64,000 bases of DNA from Neofusicoccum parvum (GCA_020912385.1 CP087206.1:3534001-3598000); one strand, 5' to 3'; counted from the stretch's first letter, positions 45,678-56,656 are shown. Made by a program: numbers and translations. Notes: generated from the sequence alone by a model not told the origin.

Positions 45678-46272
45678 GGTTTCGTGTGGGCGGAATGCGG
45701 TGGCTGTGTTGAGGTTTGAAGTTTGAGGTTTGAGGGGTGGTGGTTGTGGGGGCTTGTTTGGTTTGATAGGGGTTTGGGTGGTGTATGGGGTCTGTGTGTC
45801 TGAAGTTTGGTTTGCACGGTTACACCATCTTCTCTTGTGCGTGTCAAGACTGCCGAAAGCCGGATAAGCTTTCCGACACGAGTTGTAGAGGGTGAAAAGT
45901 GGAAACGGGAAAACAAGTGACACTGTGACCGTTACATGATCTGTCCACGCGGGAATCCCATTCCCTTAGTGGCGATGGCCAGACTAAAGAGCTCCGGAAC
46001 CCATCGATTCCGCGTCTTGAAAGTTTCCAGGTCATTCACCGGAAAGCAACATCTCCGCGCGGGCTGCTTTGCCACGGGATCTGACGTGGTAACGGCTGAT
46101 CTATATCCGAGATCAACTCGGCAATTCCCTCAATTCCATACTGATACATTTTCTGCTCTTTACCCGATCAAATTTGCCCAGAACAAGAACCAAGCGCCAG
46201 TTCAAATGTTGGTTCCTCACAAGAATACTCCATATTCTGCAAATGGCTGATGCTGCAACTGCCACCTCCCAT
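45678..46272. other. Convergent intergenic interval with GT-rich low-complexity tract
   Basis: This 595-base interval lies between the ends of the plus-strand dehydrogenase and the minus-strand Tvp23 gene. At about 45710-45790 the plus strand is a GT/GGTTTGAGG-type low-complexity run containing three near copies of GTTTGA(A/G)G. No gene is seen. Confidence 0.6.
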
Positions 46273-47142
46273 CTAACGCCATAGACGGCTGACCATATTG
46301 CTTGCAATGCTCTTGGCGATGCCGCCGGAGTAGAAGGCGCTGCCGGCAAAGTTCGTAGCCTGGCTGAACTTGTCGCACCGCGAGAAAGCCAGGGTGTTTG
46401 TCACAGTGAGGGTGAGGGCAATAACTGTCATGAGCACGATTCCGTCAGCCAGGGTCTCCAGCATCCATTTCCGCTCCGCGCAATCTTGTCATTTTCCCAT
46501 TGCAACATGTCACCCTTCCTGGGATATTCGCTCGCGCACTCACCAACCAGGGTCAGCCAAATGAATTCAAACTTGACAATGGCGACAATGGCCAGGGCGA
46601 TCCAGATGGCCGGCTGCACATATAGACTCAGCCAGAAGAAGCGCTTGTCAGTCGCACTGATCTGGCGGGTTTCGGGGTCGGCGCTCTCGAAGACCCAGCG
46701 GCCGTCGCCGCTGGCCGTGTCCACCTCGTTCCACCAGCGCAGGCCCACCAGCCGCCGGCCGGCGATGTTTTTCAGGTAGTAGAAGTCGGCGGCGAGGAGG
46801 ACGATGGTGATGATGAAGACGAGGACGCTGTGGTCGTGTGTCAGCGGGAGCTTCCGTTGCGAGTGCAGTCCGTGAGCAAAGCGCTGATCGGGCTGAGCAG
46901 TCCGGACTTCGCGCGATGGTTGGCGGCGCGTGAGGGCAAAAGAGCTCACAAGTTCTTGGTAAACCACATGCCCAGGATGTAGACGAGCGGGCTTGCTGGG
47001 GGGCGTCAGTAGGTTCCGGGGCCTGGAGACGATGTGGGTGGGCACCTATGCGGAAAGCCAGGAAGGAGAGCAGGGTGATGGGGTGGGAGCTGAGGCGCCA
47101 GTTCAGTTCGCCCTGCTGCGGGGCGACTTGAGCGCTCTCCAT
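46273..47142 (-). CDS. tvp23: Tvp23, Golgi membrane protein (DUF846)
   Basis: Exons (minus): 47142-47046, 46995-46950, 46827-46544, 46424-46273, giving 192 residues, the usual family length. Key blocks: [14 protein letters not shown], then the exon of only 46 bases coding [32 protein letters not shown] followed by [35 protein letters not shown], and [17 protein letters not shown] near the C-terminus. Four membrane spans are visible. Tvp23 sits in late-Golgi (Tlg2-containing) membranes and takes part in vesicle traffic at the trans-Golgi network. It is divergent from the CitE-like gene, with 285 bases between the two ATGs. Identification is firm from the [11 protein letters not shown] and SRCDKFSQA motifs. 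Confidence 0.95.
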
Positions 47143-47427
47143 GGTTGCGGGCGGGTGGTGGTTTCGTCGGTGGTGGTGTTCTGGAGGCTGCTGCTCGGCC
47201 AAAGCTACCACCTTGCGCGTTCGGCGGAGGGCCGCGTCGGCGTTTCAGAGCTCGGTGCCGCCGACGCCCGCCCGGGCCGGCAGCCGAGTGACGTACGCGG
47301 GGAAAGCTCCAGGCCCGAGGTGAGCTGCTGCGCGCCTCCCAGCGCTTCTTCAAGCTCCAATTGTCCTGCGCTGGACTCTCGCTCGCATCGAATCTCCACT
47401 CTGTTGCTCAATTGCTCTTCCTCCAGC
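47143..47427. promoter_or_regulatory. Divergent promoter, Tvp23 / CitE-like lyase
   Basis: Only 285 bases separate the two start codons on opposite strands, so both promoters and leaders must lie here or overlap. The sequence is GC-rich. I see no TATA box. Confidence 0.6.
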
Positions 47428-48552
47428 ATGGCGGCGCCAATCATCCGCCGCGCACTCCTCTATGGTGAATGCGCCCTCTCGTTTCCCGCGGCACCCCGAC
47501 TCTGACTACCAGCCCCTTACAGTGCCCGGTTCTTCGAAAAAGATGCTTGATAAATCGCGCGGCATTGCCAGTGTCGACACTGTCGCCTACGATCTTGAGG
47601 ACTCCGTGACCCCGGGCAAGAAAGCAGAGGCGCGTGCGAACCTGCGCCGGCTGCTCGAGCAGCCACGCGTGTCCGGCATTCGCGAGCAAGCCGTGCGCAT
47701 CAACTCCGTCGACAGCGGCTACGCCCTGGACGACCTGACCGAAGTGGTAACGGCCCTCCCGCCTCTATCTCTCCCTTTCAAGCCCTTCTATTCAGTCGCA
47801 AAGCCAGTTAAAGAATCCGCCGTAACCATTTCTCTCCCCAACCACAGCTCAAAGCCCCCAACCTCGACGCCCTCGTCATCCCCAAAGTAAACTCCGCCTC
47901 CGACCTCCACTTCGTGACCGACGTGATCCGCCACACGCTCCCGCAACGCCACCCCTCCACCCCGCAACAACAGCAGCAAGAACAGCCGCTCCGCCTGATC
48001 GCCCTGATAGAGTCCGCCAAAGCCCTGGTCGACCTCCCCTCCATCTGCCGCTCCACGCCCTACCTGTCCGGCCTGATCTTCGCCGCCGAGGACTTCGCCC
48101 TCGACCTCTCGCTCACCCGCACGCCCTCGCTGCGCGAGTTTCTCTACGCCCGCAGCGCCATCGTGACCGCCGCGCGCGCCCACAACCTGCCCTCCGCCAT
48201 CGACCTGGTGTGCACGTCGTTTCGGGGCGACGAGGGCCAGCGCGCGCTGGAGGACGAGTGCGCCGACGGGAAGAGGCTGGGCTTCAACGGGAAGCAGCTG
48301 ATCCACCCGAGCCAGGTCGACGTGGCCCAGCAGGCCTTCGCGCCGGCCGTGGACGAGGCCGAGTGGGCCGTCAGGGTGGTGATTGCGGATGAGAAGGCGG
48401 ATCGCGCCGGCAGGGGCGCCTGGACCCTGGATGGGAAGATGATCGATGTGCCGGTGGTGGGGAAGGCGAAGGCCATCGTGAGGAAGGCGGAGCTGTGTGG
48501 GTTGGATGTAGATACACTTAGAGAGAAGTGGAATGGCCAGGAGCCGGAGTGA
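47428..48552 (+). CDS. CitE/HpcH-like lyase (citramalyl-CoA lyase family)
   Basis: Exons: 47428-47464, 47523-47746, 47848-48552, giving 321 residues. The start of the beta barrel is VPGSSKKMLDKSRGI, followed by DTVAYDLEDSVTPGKKAEAR. Metal-site residues are visible: Glu142 in IALIESAKAL and Glu168/Asp169 in FAAEDFALDLSL. The C-terminal block is GFNGKQLIHPSQVD, typical of the CitE-like family. Members cleave acyl-CoA substrates such as citramalyl-CoA or malyl-CoA; animal CLYBL does this in mitochondria. The N-terminus MAAPIIRRALLY is short but basic and could be a weak mitochondrial signal. The third exon contains a poly-Gln run (about residues 126-132). Substrate is uncertain. Confidence 0.88.
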
Positions 48553-48857
48553 GGAAGTAGGAGCAATGATTCCCTGATCGTATATACATTGTGCATTCTC
48601 CTTCCTAGCCTTGTTCGATAATTAAGAAGCCCATCGTTTTTTGTTTGAAGGTTTGGAGTGAATTGATTGCTCTAATTTCTTTCGGTTCTAAGATTCAACC
48701 GCCAAACTTGGACAAATTCCATATTCCGAGAGATTGGTAAGCCACAGAATTTGCTAGTGATAACTATATTGCTACTTATTCTTGCAACACATGTCAAGTA
48801 TCTATCTGGAGAGCACGCTTCCTTGTTGCGGCAAGTGGAAAGGCCGAGAAGGACGTG
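48553..48857. other. 3' flank of the CitE-like gene
   Basis: This 305-base, AT-richer stretch follows the stop codon. It contains TTGTTCGATAATTAAG-like sequence and no gene. The base composition drops here toward the CorA-like relic. Confidence 0.55.
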
Positions 48858-49639
48858 ATGGACCCATCTCAAACTACCAATTTCCAGAGCATCACCCAGA
48901 TTTTACACTAATGCGATTCGGATTCGATCAAACTTGAGAGACGGTGGCATTTCGAAGGTAGACTAGCTTCATCCGTTCAGGAGTTCATCAAAGAGGACAA
49001 TCCGAGAGTTGATAAACACTTCTGAAGATTCCATAGCATCTCGAATAGCTAGAGCGTACGCAGAAAGGTGTTGGGGCACGGCCTTAGTGTGCTCCCGAGA
49101 CGAATTTCGAACCAATTCACGGCTGTAAGAATACACCTAACCGTCTCTTACCAACCAAGCTAATCTTATTTGACTTTCGAGTCAGGCCCGTAGTCTCATT
49201 GTGCAACGCGACAGCCAGACGACAATCGATTTGGCCAACATTTCAAGCGAAATAGCTGAGGCAACTCTGAGGGACAGCTCTTCGATGAAGACGGTTGTCA
49301 TGATGACTCTTGTATTGCTCCTAGCCGCCGTCATCTGCGTAGAATATCCTGGCCGGTGTCAACAGTGACATAAAACACCGGTGTAGACTACATAAAATGC
49401 TCTGATCTTTCTTCAGCATGTCTTTCTTCGACTGCCGAGATGCAGCTAACAGGGCAAATTTACGGTCTCTTTGGAGTTATTTCACCACGTATGTGCTGCT
49501 GACAGTAGTGGTAATGCTTTCATGGATTTTGTGCACGAGGAGAAGTAGAAACAGACTCGGTCAATGGGCATTGGAGGGCAGAGTTCTACTCTTAGTGAAA
49601 GGAGGGATTATGGAAAAACTCCAAGGCCAATTCAGGTAA
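48858..49639 (+). pseudogene. relic of a CorA-like membrane transporter C-terminus
   Basis: Recognisable pieces appear in order but in different frames. VQEFIKEDNPRVDKHF (ending near 49023) follows a TAA at about 48909. SIASRIARAYAERCWGTA and RDEFRTNSRL (about 49030-49130) lie in another frame. A probable intron (GTAAGA donor near 49124) leads to SLIVQRDSQTTIDLANISSE and the block TLRDSSSMKTVVMMTLVLLL (about 49190-49320). After another probable intron comes MSFFDCRDAANR and a second membrane span, YVLLTVVVMLSWIL (49418-49639). RDSSSMKT followed by two spans is what I know from fungal CorA-like metal-transporter proteins. The N-terminal part is missing, and a stop plus a frame change remain unexplained by splicing, so I call it a decayed gene. 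It may still be transcribed. Confidence 0.5.
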
Positions 49640-50059
49640 CTGGTCTTCAAGAGTGCTTAGCTTGAAAAGAGGCCGGTTTCAATCCACTAATCTGATCCCA
49701 TCCAGGCATACATCTCCATATGTTCATCGCCTAATGTTATTGCCATACAAAGTAGTCGGCAAGCACAAGCACAAGCCCCCCAACAAAAGGTATCAGCAAG
49801 ATCTAGAGGCCCTCAAATTTCTCCAACCGAAACACTCTAGCAGGAGTCCCAAAGTCATAAACATCATACAGTTGGAAGAAAAAAGCCGCCGAAAGAAGAG
49901 AGGGCCCGAGCCCAATTCCCTTGTCTTTGCCATTGGCCCCCTATCCCAGTGAATGCCCTTTGCTGTCATAACGCCGAGGATTGAATACAAAACCGTGGGA
50001 GGAGCGGTGGAATTCTATAGATATTCTCCTTTTGTTCGTTTTTATTTTTGTTTGCTTCT
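49640..50059. other. Intergenic between the CorA-like relic and Tvp38
   Basis: This 420-base interval is AT-richer and has short frames only. It is probably 3' flank of Tvp38 (minus) plus decayed sequence. No motif is readable. Confidence 0.5.
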
Positions 50060-51383
50060 TCATTTCCTGTCCTCGTCCTGCGACTCACCATCCCCAACAT
50101 CAAACACGACGTCCGGCGCGTCTTCATCGTACCGGTCTTCGCCGTCTTCCCCGCTAGGGCTCTCGTCACGGTAGTGGCCCAGATCCGCAACGTCCATGTG
50201 CAGGCTGATGTCGTCCTCCTCCTCGCGCAGCACCTCAGCCGCCAGGCCCGCCTCCGGGTCATCTGCATACTCGCGCGCGATTTCGTCCTGGCTGCGGCGG
50301 CGCACGCCCTCGCGTTCCTGAGCCTCGAGCTCGGCGGCGCGGACCTTGGTCTTCCAGTACATGAGGTAGCCGGTCAGGATGCCTGCGACAAGGCCGATGA
50401 CGATGGAGATGTACGAGATGGCCTTGGTCTTGGCGTCCATCTGCTCGCCCTTCTCGGCCAGCTCGCCGATCTTGGCGCCCACGAACACGTGCAGGAGGAG
50501 CTTGGGTGATGCGATGGCGCCGGCAAGCATGAAGGAGGCCCAGTGGACGGTGGGAAAGGTAGCAATAGCGCCGTTGGAGAGCGAATAGGGGAGCGGGCAG
50601 AGGCGTATCATAATCAGGAGTTTGATGCCATCGTGCTTGAGCGTGAGGGCTAGCGCAGCGAAGCGCGAGTCGTTGGCTATGAGGCGCGTCACGAAGCGGT
50701 GCAGTATCATGCGTGAGGCGAGGAATGATGCAGTGCTGCCGATGACGGTGGCGCTTGCTACTATGAACCAGCTAGATACAGAGACACGTGCAAATCAGCG
50801 GGATGTTTCTTGTTCTCATGGAAGTTGTGGGAGATCTCGTGCATGGTACGATTGTGGGCAGAGGAATTATGGGGCGTGGAGCAGAGAAAACACACCCATT
50901 GGGAAAGCCGTAGACGAAGCCGGCCAGCGTTATGCAGGTTGAGTAGCCGATCAGCGGCGGAAAACTGACGATGAACGTCATGGACCACAGAATCAGCCAG
51001 CCGGCGGGGATATCGCGCCACTTCTTAGCCACCGGAGCCAGCCAGTACTTGAAGATGTGCTCGTTGTAGACCAGGAAGAGGATGCTCAGCACGAAGGACG
51101 TGAGCCCAGCCAGCACCAGCAGGACTCTTTGCAACGGAGTCAACCGCTTATATATCTTCATGCCCTGTTTATGCAGCTTTGCCGCGTTGGCCCGCACTCG
51201 ATATGCCACACCGCGCCGCCCCTGCGAGGAGGCCAGAGACCCTTGCGCTGCAGACGATGACCGGCGGCGCCATGCGGGTTGTTGCTGTTGGATATATTGC
51301 GAGCTGCGTCTTTGTTCTTCCGGCGGCGAGTCGATGGGCAGCGCGAGGGCACGCACGTCGAATTCGTTTGAGGTGCGGCTCAT
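50060..51383 (-). CDS. tvp38: Tvp38/TMEM64-family membrane protein (SNARE-associated/VTT domain)
   Basis: Exons (minus): 51383-50896 and 50771-50060, giving 399 residues. A disordered N-terminus (1-75) precedes a span at about 85-105 (RVLLVLAGLTSFVLSILFL). The VTT core follows: WSMTFIVSFPPLIGYSTC, then ITLAGFVYGFPNGW across the intron, ASATVIGSTASFLASR, and the conserved IMIRLCPLPYSLSNGAIA. A late span (YISIVIGLVAGILTGYLMYW) is followed by an acidic cytosolic tail with DDPEAG and many Glu/Asp. The family belongs to the DedA/VTT superfamily, whose members include lipid scramblases. Yeast Tvp38 is a late-Golgi protein. The intron is 124 bases, phase 2. Confidence 0.93.
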
Positions 51384-52904
51384 GGCGGAGGCTGCGAGAT
51401 GTGGTGTTGAGGCGAGTCGGAAGTGTCGGGGATCTGGAGAAGCGAGGACCAGGGCCGGAGGACTGACGCAAGCGGTCGAGGGCGGCGGCGGGCGGTGGGA
51501 GTGATGCGGTCGCTAGGATTGCGGGTCCATGGACGGGCGGTGGTGAGGCGACGGTGTCCTTGCTGCGAGGGCTGCGGGAGTGGTGTCGGAGCTGTGTTGG
51601 AGGAGTCGAGTCTGCCTGGACTTCTTTGGTAAGCAGCGGCCTCGCGCTCTCCACGTCATACGAAGCGGCCTCAGCCCTGGCTGCGGGCTGCACGGGTCGC
51701 GCGCCTTCCGGGCCTCAGCCGCAAGGTCGCCGGGTCCGGGCGCCGCGGGCTCCCCGGCGCGCAAAAGTGCTGGCCGCCCGCCGGGACGACGACGCCGACG
51801 CTGCAACACCAACACCACGTCCGCAGCCTCCCGCCCTCCGAGGCTGCTGTGCGCCCGCCCTGCTGCGCGCGTCCATGCGGCTCGCTGTCTTCGCCCCGAA
51901 GTCTGCCCGACTAGGTGCTGCTCCTGGCCTGGCCCTTCTCCTCTTTCCCCTCGCTGTTTCATCCTGCGTCCTCCAATTCTTAGGCCTGCGACACCCTCTT
52001 CGCACTTCCGAGGCTCATGAGGACCTGTCTTTTCGCCATCGCCACTGCGCAAACCTGCCGTCAGTGATCTCGAGCAAACCGCGCGGTAGAGAGCTTTCTG
52101 TCGTCTTCCTGCAGTCTCGAGAAACATTTCCTTTAAGTCCCTGTCAAAAATCTTATGTTCCTGGCGCCGTCCGTTTCCTCGGTGTCTTCACATGCACCAA
52201 CCGAGGAGCCCAACCGTTTATGCTTTTATCGTCCTGAGGTGTGGTCGATCTCCCTCCTAAGCTTGTTTCGTGCTCCCACCCACCGGCATTAGGCAAGCAT
52301 CTTCCCTACAAGTTCGCAGATCTCTTTCCACCTCCCAAGGCTCACCATTGCTTTTCGAGTCCTCTCCACCTCTTTAACTCTAGTCTGCTGTCTGAGGTTG
52401 AGCAGGGTCTCTCTAAACGTGAGTGCGGAGTACTAGCAAACACCGCCGAGTCCTGCAACGATCCCTTCCCTCATGGCACCGCCGCTGTCTTACCATCCCT
52501 ACGAAATGCCCGAGTGGCCCATCTATACCAGTCACGCGAACTCCCGCTGGCAGCTCTTACTCGCATTAGGGTGTTTCTCCATATCTGTTTCTCGCCTTCC
52601 GAGGCTGCTATGCAAGCCTCTATGTTGATTCGAAACACGGAGGTGCAAAATGAAGTACTGCAGACCGACCTGTGGAACAGTACATAGGCTGCGAGCGGGG
52701 ACGCCTTTCCCTCTCCTGGACGCCCAGCATTCTCCTCAGTCAATTCACTCTTTTGATTAGAGCAAGAGGCGCGTGGAACCAATCTCCAGAGAATTCCACC
52801 CTTCGTCCCTTCTTTTCCACCCTCAAGTGCTGTGCAGTTGTTGAGCCCACCCAGCATCCCGTCACCACACCACCCGCCCCAAGAAACAAATAACCACCCA
52901 CACA
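51384..52904. other. Intergenic region between Tvp38 and a hypothetical gene
   Basis: About 1.5 kb. The first 600 bases are GC-rich and hold the Tvp38 promoter. From about 52200 the sequence is more balanced and CT-rich and probably forms the leader of the gene at 52905. It contains one short frame of note (52473-52628), listed separately. Other open frames, such as 52241-52687, have no motif. Confidence 0.5.
52473..52628 (+). CDS. candidate 51-residue small protein or upstream ORF (weak)
   Basis: ATG 52473 opens a 51-codon frame beginning MAPPLSYHPYEMPEWPIYTS and continuing RWQLLLALGCFSISVSRLP. Its first half is polar and aromatic, the second hydrophobic. It lies about 280 bases upstream of the next gene, in what is likely leader sequence, so it could be an upstream open frame controlling that gene, a separate microprotein or chance. 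I recognise no family. Confidence 0.22.
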   Translation: MAPPLSYHPYEMPEWPIYTSHANSRWQLLLALGCFSISVSRLPRLLCKPLC

Positions 52905-53534
52905 ATGCGGCACACCGTCCGCTACCACCTCCGCGCGCTCGTCCGCCCCCTCAAGCGGCGCGTCGCCGTCAAGGGTTCCCCAAGCAAAGGCAAAGCGCCG
53001 CAATGCGCCATCCCCTGCCACTACCAACCCACCGCACACTCTCGCTCCGCCTACTCTCTCATCCCCACCGACGACGACGCCCTCCTCGACGACTCCATCG
53101 AGCTCCTCCCGCCCGCCCGCTTCCCGGAAAACACCTTCGCGCGCCCCTCCACCGCGCCAGGGCCCTCCTCTCCATCTTCCCTGCGCCGCCCAGCCTTCAC
53201 ATCTTCCACAACCACGCTGGACTCGTCCTTCGGTCCGTCGACGCCTTCGTCATCCAGCTCGTGTACCGCCGCCGCCGCCACAGACGACGACAAGCGGTTG
53301 GCGCGCCGGAGGCGACGCCGCGAGACGTGGGCGAAGTCGCTGGCGCTGGACAACCTGTTCTTCCTGGAGGGCGAAGACGGCGAAGAAGAGAAGAAGAAGG
53401 AAGATGTCGACAAGGCGCCACGTGACCCGCTCAAGACGAAGAGAGATAGCTTTATGTGGATGAAGTTTGATGGGTATGGCAGCAGTTTGGCGTGGGCGGA
53501 TGGAGCGAGGTTGACGGGGGCGATGGTGATGTGA
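52905..53534 (+). CDS. hypothetical 209-residue basic/Ser-rich protein
   Basis: A single exon without introns begins MRHTVRYHLRALVRPLKRRV. The N-terminus is strongly basic and could target mitochondria. The middle is Ser/Pro/Thr-rich and low in complexity (about 80-125). A charged segment follows with RRRRRRETWAKSLALDNLFF and EGEDGEEEKKKEDVDK, then DSFMWMKFDGYGSSLAWADG near the end. The strong third-position C/G bias and lack of stops over 630 bases support coding. I do not recognise a family and see no membrane span. The C-terminal aromatic block looks like the most conserved part. Confidence 0.6.
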   Translation: MRHTVRYHLRALVRPLKRRVAVKGSPSKGKAPQCAIPCHYQPTAHSRSAYSLIPTDDDALLDDSIELLPPARFPENTFARPSTAPGPSSPSSLRRPAFTSSTTTLDSSFGPSTPSSSSSCTAAAATDDDKRLARRRRRRETWAKSLALDNLFFLEGEDGEEEKKKEDVDKAPRDPLKTKRDSFMWMKFDGYGSSLAWADGARLTGAMVM

Positions 53535-53969
53535 TGATTGGTTGGTCAAACCTTATTTTGTTATCTGAAGCGATTTATTCTGTGTGTATTCTAGACGTTC
53601 TTTGATGTATTATTGAGGATAATTGACGTCTTGCTTCTTGTTCGGTTTTCATTCGACTCTGAGGGTGATTGGGGTCGAGTGGCTCTCGTGTTCCACCTTC
53701 TCTATGCCGAACAGCATGCAGAGCTATTGCATTGGTGTAACAGTACAGTTCAATAGTGCGTTTGGCACGTGGGACGGGGAAATTGGAACGTTTTACACCA
53801 GCATAGAGGTGCGGTGACGGACATGTCTAGTTAATCACTAGTAGTGGATACTTCAACCCCATCCGTTTCACTCCAATCTGTCCATTCCGAAAGGCACAGA
53901 TAGAGTTCAGACAAATGTCAAGCGACTCAAGTTCCATCGTATTGACGCTTTTTACAGTAGCTCGCCACC
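53535..53969. other. Convergent intergenic interval
   Basis: The 435 bases between the hypothetical gene (plus) and Vps33 (minus) are AT-richer and T-rich after 53540. They fit 3' flanks of both genes. I see no gene. Confidence 0.6.
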
Positions 53970-56439
53970 TCACGCAGTCCCACCCAACGTCCCCTTCTCG
54001 ATCGCACTACCCACCACCTTATCCCCCTTGATCACACTCGTCGTCGCAACAACCAACCTCCTCCCCCTCCCCTCCTCAGCCAAACTCTTCGCCACGAAGC
54101 GCAGCGCCGAGGCTTCAGCCCTCGTCACGCCGCCCAAGAAAAACACGACGACCGTCTTGCCCTCCCCGCCGCCACCGCTGCCATTAAGCAGCTGCCTTGC
54201 CCGCACAGCCTTCTCCTCACCAGCTTGGACCTCGTCGACCGTGGCGCCGCGGATGTACCGCAGCACGTCTTCGAAGGGGCGCCATCCCTGGGCGTTGGCT
54301 AGGGCACCCGACGCCTGCTGCTGGCCCTGCGCGTTGTTGGCTGGGCGAGCTGACGCCAGCGAGTTGATGTAGTCCTTCTGCAGGACGCACTGCACCAGGC
54401 GGACGGACAGCGGTGCATAGCCCGAGAAGACATAGGCAATGTCGTCGGGCTCGGCCTCATTGACCTCGTCGACAATCAGCGAGAGCGAGCGGCGCACCTG
54501 GTTGTAGTTTGTGACGACGTTTGTGCGGGCGCCGCTGCCGCCGAGGTTCGCGCCCACGCCTAAGCCGCCGCTGCGCGGGATGAGGAGGCCGGCTTTCTCG
54601 AGTGAAGTGAGGGTGAGGATGTGCTGGTGGCCGTAGGCTTGTAGGACGGCACGCTTGAAAGTCTCGAGGTCGCGGGGCCGGAGGCCGCCGTGTAAGGAGC
54701 TTTCAAGACAGAGGAGGCGGAGGACAGTCTCGACCTTGACGCCGCGGGAAATAAGCTCGTCGATGTTGTCGTGCTGGCTGCTGGGGTCTGCGCCGGCTGC
54801 GAGGTTTTGCTGAACTTCGAGCACTCGCGAGAAGATGTCGGAGCGAGTGTGCTTGATGATTTCCTCGGCAAGATTTGTGTGAAGCTTGAGAGAAGCTTGT
54901 TCTTGTTGGAAGCCTGGGAGCTTTGTGACAAACTCACGGAGCTCAGAAGTAGTCTTCTGCTGGATGTTGCGATTTTCGTATGATGATTGCAGGCGCCGGG
55001 CTACCTTGTTAAGAAGTGGGCCTACGGTTGCAAAATTGGTATCTCGAAGTGTGCTGTACAGGGTATCTGATGGTTCAAGGGGAATCTTTCGCTTCAAGGG
55101 AGCAGCAGAAGATGATGCTCCTCCACCTTGCGTAGTGCCGGCTACCGCGGTACCTACGACGGATGAGTCAACTTCAATCTGATTTGACTGAATGTTAAAC
55201 TCTTCATCAAGGAGTCCTTCGTAGGTCAATTGAGTCATGAGAGCAGTCGGAAAGTCGACCTCTCGGTCAATGATGATCAGGCTGTCCAAGAGATTGCTAG
55301 GTGTCAGCCCCAGTGGTGACTCTGTCGTCGAGCCTGACCCTGCTACAACTTCCGTACGCATGCGAAGGAGCAACTCTGCCAGACGGCGAGCATTATCACC
55401 CTTTCCAATTATGCGTGGAAAGAGGCCATGCTGCTGTTGCAATTGCATGAGAGCTCTTGCCGCGAGGAACGTGGGGGTTGGGTCCTTGCGCTGCGTCCCG
55501 TCATTAGAAAAGAACGGCGGAAACAGCATGACGCATACTTACCACGTAGAGATCTGTCACCGAGTCTTCAAGCTCCAGCGACAGCAGATCGTTCGATAGC
55601 GGCACGAAATTTAACGGCCATTCCGCCACGTTGACCTCGCCTAGCACACCGGCTTCTTCGAGCACCTGGTCGGATACAAGGGTCCTTCGAGGCACCCAGA
55701 ACACGGAGAATTCGTGGTCGACGATGCCATTGTGTCGAAGTTTCTTGATTTGCTCTGCAGGACTTGTATGTTAGCATGATAATCGTACTCCCCGCCCGCT
55801 GGAAGCATCAGACCGGAGAGCCTGTGGGTTCATGCTCGCGGTACAACATTGCTCTTGGGAATTGACTGACCAGGCAGACACGGTTGAGGTGTCTGCTTGG
55901 CTAATGCAGTTCCCGAAGTAGAGGCTTGGATAGCAAGTGCACGGAATTGCTTTAGGGAAACGACTGATTACGACGAGTGGGCTACCTCTCCGTAACCTCT
56001 TTTGTTCCCATGTCAAAAGAAGTGGAAGGGTGACGGAACAAAAGGTACGAGAAGCATTCTTACTGCTCATTCCTCCACACACGTACCGGCTATTGCGAGA
56101 GCGGTCTTGGCCTTGTCTCCTCGGGCGATGAAGACGACATTGCGCTGTGACGAGTCGACGTTGCCATTCTCCAGGAAGAACGGCTTGTCGACACCGTACT
56201 CCTGGAGGGTGGAGAACTTGAGCAGGAGGTTGAGAGGACCGGACAGAGCCTTCTCAAAGACTAGGTTCTTCTTGCCGCGGATCTGGGAGCAGCAGGCACC
56301 ATCAGCACGTGTTGTGCGGACGCGGAGCCGGAGGAGACGCGTCTCAGGGAGTCTTACTTACGCCTTCAAGCAGCAACAGCAGGCTCCGGCGGGCTGCATC
56401 GGAGATGTCGGCGGCGTTGATAGCAGCCTGCGGCGCCAT
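53970..56439 (-). CDS. vps33: Vps33, Sec1/Munc18-family protein of HOPS/CORVET
   Basis: Exons (minus): 56439-56362, 56282-56087, 55754-55543, 55490-53970, giving 668 residues. Key blocks: [20 protein letters not shown] in exon 2, [20 protein letters not shown] across intron 2, [38 protein letters not shown] with the typical Sec1 segment [12 protein letters not shown], and the C-terminal [19 protein letters not shown]. Vps33 binds SNAREs within the HOPS and CORVET tethering complexes and is needed for fusion at endosomes and the vacuole. An insert (about 250-275, [14 protein letters not shown]) is typical of fungal members. Intron 2 is unusually long (332 bases) and holds a strong hairpin. The gene is divergent from histidyl-tRNA synthetase. 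Confidence 0.95.
55870..55900. ncRNA. 12-bp hairpin inside Vps33 intron 2 (possible structured RNA)
   Basis: CCAGGCAGACAC and GTGTCTGCTTGG flank a 7-base loop. On the plus strand all 12 pairs can form (one G-U). On the minus strand, which is the sense strand of the intron, 11 of 12 pair with one A-C mismatch. Better pairing on the strand opposite to the host gene is notable. I see no clear C/D or H/ACA boxes, so no RNA class is assigned. Confidence 0.25.
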
Positions 56440-56656
56440 GACAGCCGGGCTACATGGACGGAGTGAGGTCGAAGGCGGTGTTGTTGGTGGTGCGGCCGGG
56501 GTGGGAGCTTGGACAGCGCCCGGCGGCCCGTGCGCGGGCGCCAAGAGAAAATCATGGGTCGGGCAGCGCGCGTCGAGTGCCGTCATCAGCTTTTTGATAG
56601 TGAGTCAAACACCCCGCTGCGTCCCAACCCTGCCCCTCGCCGCCTGCAGCCCGTGC
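56440..56656. promoter_or_regulatory. Compact divergent promoter, Vps33 / histidyl-tRNA synthetase
   Basis: Only 217 bases separate the two ATGs on opposite strands. Two housekeeping genes share this GC-rich stretch, so a TATA-less bidirectional promoter is likely. Confidence 0.65.

Noticed and set aside
40256..48552. A metabolic gene cluster around the dehydrogenase and CitE-like lyase
   Set aside because: The neighbours are a receptor and a Golgi protein, with no transporter, regulator or shared pathway; linkage looks accidental.
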